A stretch of DNA of 64,000 bases from the NCBI RefSeq assembly GCF_002288925.2, contig NW_022098072.1, forward strand, positions 24,071,296 to 24,135,295, written 5' to 3'. Position 1 is the first letter of the stretch; each line of letters begins with the position of its first letter. The notes below the pieces were generated by a model, which saw only the letters and a list, made by a program, of their open reading frames with translations, did not search any database and was not told the DNA's origin. Of the stretch, positions 57,010 to 64,000 are shown piece after piece. The translations under genes were made by a program, and so were the position numbers. The stretch is from Delphinapterus leucas. Taxonomy: Eukaryota > Chordata > Mammalia > Artiodactyla > Monodontidae.

Positions 57010-59600
57010 ATTGACCAGATATGCAAACCTTTATTTTGGGATTTTCTCTTCTGATCCATGATCTATATGTCTCCTAATGCAATATCACACTGTCTTATAG
57101 TTTTATAAATAGTTGTTTTATAAATAGTTGTGCAGTCAGGTGGTATAAGTCCTCCAACTCTGTTCTTTTTTGAAGCTTTTTTGGTATTCCAGGCCTTTTG
57201 CTTTGCCACTTATTTTTGGGTCACCTTGTCAACTTTTTCAAAAAAGACTATAAAGATTTTAATAGAGATTACATTAAATATATACATCAATTTGGGGAGA
57301 CCTGATATCTTAAAAATATTGAGTCTTACAATCCATGAATATAGAATGGGTTTCTATTTTGTTATAGATCTCCTTTAAATGCTTTCAGTAATCTTTTTAG
57401 ATTTCCGTTTACAGGTCTTTCACTTCTTTTATTAAATTTATTCCTAAGTATAGTATTTCTTTTTGATGTTATTGTGAATGAAACTGTTTTCTCAATTTCA
57501 GTTTTTGATTGTTTTTGCTAGTATTATGAAACATAATTGTGTTTTTAATTTTGATTTTGTATCCTTTGACCTTTCAAATTTGTTTACTAATTCTAGATTT
57601 TGTTTTGTCTTATGTTTTTTGAGGTTCCTTAAGATTTTCTACACACAGGACCATGTTGTCTGCAAATGAAGACAGTTTTACTTCTTTTTTTTCGATATAT
57701 GCTTTTAGTTTATTTTTCTGGCCTGATTGCACGGTCTAGAACCTCTCACACAGTATTGAATAGAAGTGACGAGAGCAAACATCTTCTCTTTGTTCCTGAT
57801 CTAAGTGTGAAATCATTCAATCCTTCACTATTAAGAATTGTCAGCTTTTCTTAGATGCCCTTTGTGAGACTGACAATGTTCCCTACAATTCCTAAGTTGT
57901 TGAAAGTAGTTTTTAATCATAAGTGGATATTGGATTTTTTTCAAATGCTTTTCTGATTCTGCTGAGATGGCCAAGTGGTTTTGTCCTTTATTCCACTGAT
58001 ATTGTGTATTACACTATTTGATTTTTGTTGGATGTTAAACCAATTTTGTATTCCTTGGGAAAATCCCACTTGGACATGGTATATAATCCTTTTGCTATGT
58101 TGGCTAGATTTGCTAATATTTTATAAAAGGATTTTTGTATCTATATTTATTTAGGATATTTCTTTACAGTTTTCTGGCCTCAGGATGAATTGGAAGGTGT
58201 TTCTTCCTTCTCTGAAAGAGTTTGTGTTTGGTTGGTATCATTTTTTTCTTTAAATGTTATGTAGAATGCATAGTGAGGTCACCTGGATCTGTTTTTTTTT
58301 TTGTGGGAGGCTTTTTAATTACTAATTTTATTCCTTCACTTGCTATAGGCTTATACAGATATTCTATTTCTTCTTGTGTCTCTTTTGGTAATAAGTATAT
58401 TTGTATCAGTATGTCCATTTCATCTAAGTTGTTAAATTTGTTGACATAAAGTAGATTGCAATATTTTCTTATAATCATTTAAATTTCTGTTGGAGAATTA
58501 CTAATGCCCCTTCATTCATTCCTGATTTTATTGATTTGTGCTTCTCTCTTTCTTGCCTTTGTCAGTGCAACTCTTTATCAATTTTGTTAACTTTTCAAAG
58601 AACCAACTTTTGGTTCCACTGATTTTCTCTATTGGTTTTCTGTTTTCATTGCTTTCAGCAGTAATCTCTATTATTTCCTTGTTTTTAGTATCATTATATC
58701 CTTGTTTAGAAGCCTAGTCATTTTAGATCTTTATTTCTTTCTAATGTAAGTGTTCAAAGCACTAAATTTCCCTCTAAGCACTACTTTAGCTGCATTCCCT
58801 TTTGATATGTTGTGTTTTCCTTTTCAAGTAATTCAAGATATTTTCTTATTTTCACTGTGATTTCTTATCTGATCTTTGGGTTATTTATAAATGTGTTGTT
58901 TAATTTCCAAATATTTGGGATCTCTCAAAATTTTTCCTGTTGTTAATTTCTAATTTAATTTTATTGTGCTCAGAGAACATATTTTATATAATTTCAATTC
59001 TTTTAAATTTATTGAGACATTTTATGGCCTAGACTATGGTCTGTTTTGGGAAATGTTTCCTTCGTCCTTGAAAAGAATGTGTATTCTGCTGTTTATGGGT
59101 GGAGTGTTCTATAAATGTCAGGTGAAGTTGATTGAGGTGTTCAAATCTTCTATATCAGTATTGATTTTCTGCCCAGTTCTATCAATTGCTAGACGTAGGA
59201 TATTGAAATCTCCACCTGTAATTATTGAACTGTCAATTTTTCCTTTCAGTTCTGTATATATTTATGTATTTTGAGGCTCTAATATTAGGCATTTATAACT
59301 TCCATATATATTGACCTTGTATCATGAAATGACCTTCTTTGTCACTAGAAATATTTTTTGTCTTAACTTCTGTTTTGCCTGATGTTAGTATAGCCACTCC
59401 AGCATTTTTATGGCTACTGAATGTATGGTATATCTTTTTTCACCCTTTTACTTTCAACCTAATTGTGTCTTTAAATCCAAATTATGTCTCAATTTGTTTT
59501 TTATCATTGGTCAGTATTTTTATGGTACTGAAATGTTTGTTTTTAACAACTTTGTCCAGTTTTATGCTTTTCTTGGTGGGGGAGAGGATTCTCCACTGTC
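57010..59600 (-). mobile_element. Old L1 body (ORF2), antisense
   Basis: About 2.6 kb of decayed ORF2 read on the minus strand. Near 57130-57190 it encodes SKKNRVGGL, like the SQKNKAGG segment after the RT domain. Near 57885-57960 is an RT relic (KKIQYP, like KAFDKIQHP). 58960-59560 covers the endonuclease part. It has many stops. The 3' UTR is absent at the left end, and the element is older than the L1 at 1-1807. Confidence 0.75.
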
Positions 59601-59641
59601 TTCATGCTGCCACATCCAGAAAGCCAAGCTTTCTGTTTTAC

Positions 59642-59663
59642 AAAAAAAAAAAAAAAAAAAAAA
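59642..59663. repeat. (A)22 tract
   Basis: Pure A run on the plus strand, between an antisense L1 body and an antisense L1 3' UTR. It fits neither as a tail, since both would give T. Confidence 0.9.
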
Positions 59664-59689
59664 TTGCTTCTTGTAAAAAAGTTAAATAA

Positions 59690-60330
59690 TGCATAGAGGG
59701 ATAAAGAATAAAAATCAATTCCTCTGTATCTCAACTACAACTACTGTTAACCTCAGTGTGAATATTCTTTCATACTCTCTTAATGCATTAACATGTACTT
59801 TTATATTAAGAGGACCACACATTACAGAATGTCTTACAGCTTTTTTTCATTCACCAAGATAGTGGGTAGGTACTTCAGTGTCAGTGTGAATAGATTTACA
59901 TCATCCATTTTAATGTCTGGACAGGATTCCATTTTATGACACAGTTGTTCTAAAATTTATTAGCCAGTCCCTTACTGAGGAGTTTTAAAATGGCTTCCTC
60001 TTTTTTTTCTCATTTTACAAACAACAATGTGATAAAAGTATGTCTTTGTGCAAATGTCTAGATATCTTCTCAGGATAAATTTTTACAGGAAATATTATCA
60101 GTTTTCAGGGTGTGATCATTCTAACTTTGGGGATATTTCTTTAAATCACCCTCCAATTTATATCCCTTCCATCAATGCATATATGTAGCTATTTCACAAT
60201 ATTCATAAGCTCTGGGCATTATTCATTATTCCTATGTTTCCCAAGCTAATAATTGGCAGTGATAATTTATTCCTACTTTTGTTTTTGTTTGATTGCTAAT
60301 GCTATTGAACATTTTTTGTTTCTATTGAAT
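59690..60330 (-). mobile_element. Ancient L1 3'-UTR, antisense
   Basis: 'aactacaactactgttaacc', 'aatgtctggacaggattcca', 'ttattagccagtcccttact', 'caacaatgtgataaaagtat' follow L1M 3' UTR order in reverse. Strongly diverged. Confidence 0.55.
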
Positions 60331-60824
60331 ACTTGTATTTCTTTTTCTGTATGAATTTCCCATTTTCTATTCTTTGCCCATTTTTTTTTCTATTGGTATT
60401 TTTCTTCTTTGTTAGGACTTTTTCTCATTTACCATGTATTTTATCTATTTCCCTTTCCCACTTTTTTCATGTCTTCAACTTTATATTTTTTCTTTTTTTT
60501 GGCCTTTTGAAAAAACTACTTTATTTTTATGGCAGAGCGCAGGCTATGTAGTCAAAGTGCTGAGGTTCCAATTCTAGCTGGCCAAGTATAAGCTATGTGA
60601 CAATAGAAAATTAGCGATTCTATACCTCAGTGTCCTCCTATGTAAATTGTGAGTAATGCTAGCACCTACCTTGTAGACACTATGTGAATGTTAAATGTTA
60701 TAATAATTGTAAAACATTTTGAATACTGCCTATAAGTTATTAATGAGTCTTAGCTATTATTATTGCTATGTAATAAAATCTATAATTATTTTTCTGATGT
60801 TCAGGTTTTCATAGCCAGCCTTAC
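60331..60824. other. T-rich, unassigned
   Basis: May be a continuation of the old antisense L1. 60534-60735 has weak MIR-like wording ('gaggttccaattctagctgg', 'tatacctcagtgtcctccta'). Confidence 0.4.
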
Positions 60825-60835
60825 CCTAAGATTTT

Positions 60836-61096
60836 GTGATCTAAATGTGTTTGGGAAGGGGGAAGGGGCAAGATAGGGATATGGGATTAAGAGAAACAAA
60901 CTACTATGTATCATATAAATAAGCAACAAAGATATATTGTACAGCACAAGGAAATATAGCCATTATTTTGTAGTAACTTTAAATGGAGTATAATCTATAA
61001 AAATACTGAAACATGATATTGTATACTTGAAACTAATATAATATTATAAATTAGCTATATGTCAATAAAAAAACTCAAAAAATTGTTCTTGAGCAG
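60836..61096 (+). mobile_element. 5'-truncated L1 3' end
   Basis: Sense L1: 'agatagggatatgggattaa', 'ttgtacagcacaaggaaata', 'gtatacttgaaactaatata', 'gtcaataaaaaaactc'. Likely target duplication CCTAAGATTTT at 60825-60835 and 61097-61107. About 15 bases (attgttcttgagcag) follow the A-rich tail before the duplication. Confidence 0.8.
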
Positions 61097-61107
61097 CCTA
61101 AGATTTT

Positions 61108-61326
61108 AGATATATTTACTCACACTTTGTTTCAGTGCTTCTATAGTATTAATATTTATATACTTATGTATTCAATCTATTTGTATTCATCTTGGTGAGT
61201 GAGATGTCTATCAGGAGTTTACTTTTTTTCCAAATGACTGACCATTTTGTTGATCATCTATTTTATGAAACAATTACCAAATAATTTAAGAATTTTTTGC
61301 ATAGTATACTTTATCTTAGTAATTTG
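61108..61326. other. Unassigned
   Basis: T-rich; 'cttggtgagtgagatgtcta' may be L1 debris. Confidence 0.35.
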
Positions 61327-61339
61327 AAATGCCTGCTTT

Positions 61340-62194
61340 TTTTTTTTATCATCTTTATTGGAGTATAATTGCTCCACAATGGTGTGCTATCTTCTGCTGC
61401 ACAACAAAGTGAATCAGCCATACATATACACATGTCCCCATATCTCCTCCCTCTTGCGTCTCCCTCCCACCCTCCCTATCCCACCCCTCTAGGTGGTCAC
61501 AAAGCACCGAGCTGATCTCCCTGTGCTATGTGGCTGCTTCCCACTAGCTATCTGTTTTACATTTGGCAGTGCATATATGTCCATGCCCCTCTCTCACTTC
61601 ATCCCAGTTTACCCTCCCCCCTCCCCGTGTCCTCAAGTCCATTCTCTACATCTGTGTCTTTATTCTTGTCCTGTCCCTTGGTTCTTCAGAACCCCCCCTT
61701 TTTTTCTTTTTAGATTCCATATATATGTGTTAGCATATGGTATTTGTTTTTCTCTTTCTGACTTACTTCACTCTGTATGACAGTCTCTAGGTCCATCCAC
61801 CTCACTACAAATAACTCAGTTTCATTCCTCTTTATGGATGAGTAATATTCCATTGTATATATGTGCCATGTCTTCTTTATCCATTCCTCTGTTGATGGAC
61901 ACTTAGGTTGCTTCCATGTCCTGGCTATTGTAAATAGAGCTGCAATGAACATTGTGGTACATGACTGTTTTTGAATTATGGTTTTTCTCTGGGTATATGC
62001 CCAGTAGTGGGATTGCTGGGTTGTATGGTATTTTTAGTTTTTAAGGAACCTCCATACTGTTCGCCATAGTGGCTCTATCAATTTATATTCCCACCGACAG
62101 TGCAAGAGGGTTCCCTTTTCTCCACATCCTCTCCAGCATTTATTGTTTGTAGATATTTTGATGATGCCCATTCTGACTGTAGTTTTGATTTGCA
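61340..62194 (-). mobile_element. 5'-truncated L1 (ORF2 tail and 3' UTR), young-looking
   Basis: Antisense L1 with exact 13-bp target duplication AAATGCCTGCTTT at 61327-61339 and 62195-62207. It has a T-run tail and the full 3' UTR, including the polypyrimidine section (on this strand cctccctcccaccctcccta). Same L1 type as 31501-31901. Confidence 0.95.
61710..61952 (-). pseudogene. L1 ORF2 C-terminal remnant
   Basis: Frame [51 protein letters not shown], then the normal ORF2 end. The coding sequence to its right (61953-62194) is in broken frames. It lacks the catalytic domains through 5' truncation. Confidence 0.9.
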
Positions 62195-62207
62195 AAATGC
62201 CTGCTTT

Positions 62208-62416
62208 GTATTAGATTGAATTCTCACATATAGTTTAGCCTAACTCTGGACTCTCTGTTTTGTTCTAATTATGTCTGTCTACTTCTGCATTGGGATCATG
62301 TTACTACTATTTAATTATTGAAACAATTTTAATACATTTATGTCTGCATGATCTTATTTTCTCATCCATAAAATTATGAAAATATCAGTACCTATCTCAG
62401 AGAGTTGCTTGAAATT
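62208..62416. other. Unassigned
   Basis: AT-rich DNA; 62370-62405 faintly resembles MIR. Confidence 0.35.
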
Positions 62417-62424
62417 TAATATAT

Positions 62425-62716
62425 ATATATATTTTAAAAATCTTATTTATTTTTGGCTGCGTTTGGCCTTCATTGCTGCACGCAGGCTTTCTCTAGTTGC
62501 AGCGAGCAGGGGCTACTCTTCATTGCGGTGCACAGGCTTCTCATTGAGGTGGCTTCTCTTGTTGCAGAGCATGGGCTCTAGGCACACGGGCTTCAGTAGT
62601 TGTGGCTCACGGGCTTAGTTGCTCTGCGATGTGGGATTTTCCTGGACCAGGGATCGAACCCATGTCCCCTGCATTGGCAGGCAGATTCTTAACCACTGTA
62701 CCACCAGGGAAGTCCC
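62425..62716 (-). mobile_element. CHR SINE, long form
   Basis: Antisense copy with an AT-rich tail and head ending gggaagtccc at 62716. Likely target duplication TAATATAT at 62417-62424 and 62717-62724 (AT-rich, so less decisive). One two-base loss in 'ctctgcgatgtggg' relative to other copies. Confidence 0.9.
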
Positions 62717-62839
62717 TAATATATGTTAATTATTTAGAAAAGTTGCTTGACACATGTAAATTTTTCAATACATATTAGAAGTTGTTATAATCATTACTGT
62801 GAAAAAGTAGTTTTATGTCTTGACTGATAGGTTGGGACA

Positions 62840-63330
62840 ATAAGACCCTCCAGTGAATCATACTCCTGTGTCCATGCCCCTTTGCAATGTGAATTTCTTA
62901 TTCTTCATCAAGAAATGGAATCTATTTTCCCACCTCTTGGATTGGAATGGGGCTGTGTCTTGTTTTGACCAATAGAATAGTAGAAGGGACCTTGTATGGT
63001 TTGTATGCCTGAATCCTGAGAGGCCTTAAAATATCTGCTTTCACCCTATAAGAAAATTTGGATATAGGATAATTGAGGTGCCTTGGGTGGCTGTCTTGGA
63101 TAACCACTAGACACATGAGTGAAGGCATTTTGGACCATCCATTCCCAGAAAAGCTCTCAATCCCAGAAACTGCATGAGTGACCCCAGGTGAGATGAGCAG
63201 AAAGACTGTTCAATGGAGTGCAGCCCAAACTGCAGATTTGTGAGCTGATAAATGTTATTTTAAGCCTCAGTTTTATTCCTTTCAAATGCCACAGTAAGTA
63301 ACTAGAGACTTTAATTTCCCATTTTAAAGT
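62840..63330 (+). mobile_element. Old LTR-like repeat
   Basis: Wording such as 'tcctgtgtccatgccccttt', 'ttgttttgaccaatagaata', 'cccagaaactgcatgagtga', 'ctgataaatgttattttaag' and 'gccacagtaagtaactagag' follows the course of an ancient mammalian LTR (MaLR/ERVL type) in sense, with AATGTT-type poly-A region. Family uncertain; ends approximate. Confidence 0.5.
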
Positions 63331-64000
63331 TAAACAGTTACTTCCATCTCTCAACTGGAATTTCTCATTCTTCAAGAGTATTTTACTTTCTTTTCTATAA
63401 TTTCTGTTTGAATCTGTATTTCAGTCATCATTCTGGCAGCACAAATGTCTATGAAGATATAGAAAAAGACAAAAACTCAATAATACCTAAAATAAAAATT
63501 GACAGATTATTGGGTGATCTGTGAACATTTTTTATACTAATTAAATAGGGAACAGAGCTATATTTAGAACCATTAATGGTTCACCTGTGCTTCACCACAG
63601 ATGTCCTGGTCATCTGAAACTGAAAGACCGCCAGCCCTATTGTCAGCCATTACACCCTCCCAGTCCCACTATCTAGAAACCTGGTATCGGTACCAAATAA
63701 ATCATTTTATTCTGCCCAGAAGTTTGTCAGTTTTATTTGTAATATAAATTCAGGTTGATTACAAAAGACAAATGCAAACCTCTGCTGCTTTAGGGAACAA
63801 ACCAGAATAAAATATAATAATCAGCACTTCCAAATCAGGAGCTATTATTTTCATGTGGCCAAATCTATTTAATTATGTTTCTCTATTATGTGTGAGAGAT
63901 GTTCTGAAGTCTAAGAGTTTAAGCATTTTCACATACAGCTTTCCTTCTGTACTATGCCCCTTACTTGGTGTGTGACATATTTTATTTCAGAATTTAGGAA
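63331..64000. other. Nothing recognised
   Basis: AT-rich DNA to the window end without frame or repeat that I can name. Confidence 0.45.

Noticed and set aside
1..64000. CRISPR array, phage, operon or other prokaryotic features
   Set aside because: No regularly spaced repeats, no dense coding, and repeat content is mammalian throughout.

Overview
The window is nuclear DNA of a mammal, almost certainly a cetacean. The best evidence is eleven copies of a tRNA-derived SINE whose head reads (in sense) TTCCCTGGTGGCGCAGTGG. From established knowledge this is the CHR SINE family of whales, hippos and ruminants, and the short ~210-bp form ending in a pure poly-A tail is typical of whales. Cetartiodactyl-type LINE-1 (L1) copies and old mammal-wide repeats (MIR, L2, MaLR-like LTRs, ancient L1) fit this. 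I saw no BovB, which would be expected in a ruminant. Toothed and baleen whales cannot be told apart from this window.

I find no intact protein-coding gene, no RNA gene and no convincing exon. Every long open frame I examined is a translation of a repeat: either strand of the CHR SINE, the L1 ORF2 C-terminus, an L2 tail or a microsatellite. The window is therefore intergenic or deep intronic. The only non-repeat coding-like scrap is a short RING-like fragment at 5411-5503, which is weak.

Layout: 1-1807 is the front half of a decayed L1 on the minus strand that runs off the left edge. 2.7-9.9 kb is a patchwork of CHR SINEs, L1 3' ends and older L1 debris. 9.9-19.1 kb is repeat-poor apart from a GT array, one CHR SINE, an AT array with a duplicated flank and a solo ERV1-like LTR. 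19.1-23.4 kb holds a poly-A retroposed segment and the most unusual object here: a CHR SINE at 22936-23379 broken by a 127-bp insert. That insert carries an exact 110-bp copy of sequence 2.9 kb away. 24.8-32.7 kb has MIR, CHR, a MaLR-like LTR split by an L1, and two more L1 tails. 33-44 kb is mostly MIRs and single-copy DNA. 44.6-46.3 kb is an L2 interrupted by a tiny L1 with an 18-bp target duplication. 49-55 kb is the longest repeat-poor stretch. 55.2-63.3 kb is again dense with L1, one CHR SINE and an LTR-like repeat.

I found no new multi-gene system. The finding most worth follow-up is the templated insertion in the SINE at 23.1 kb. Family names come from recognising the sequences, not from a database search. 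Boundaries supported by a target-site duplication (TSD) are good to a few bases; the others are approximate.
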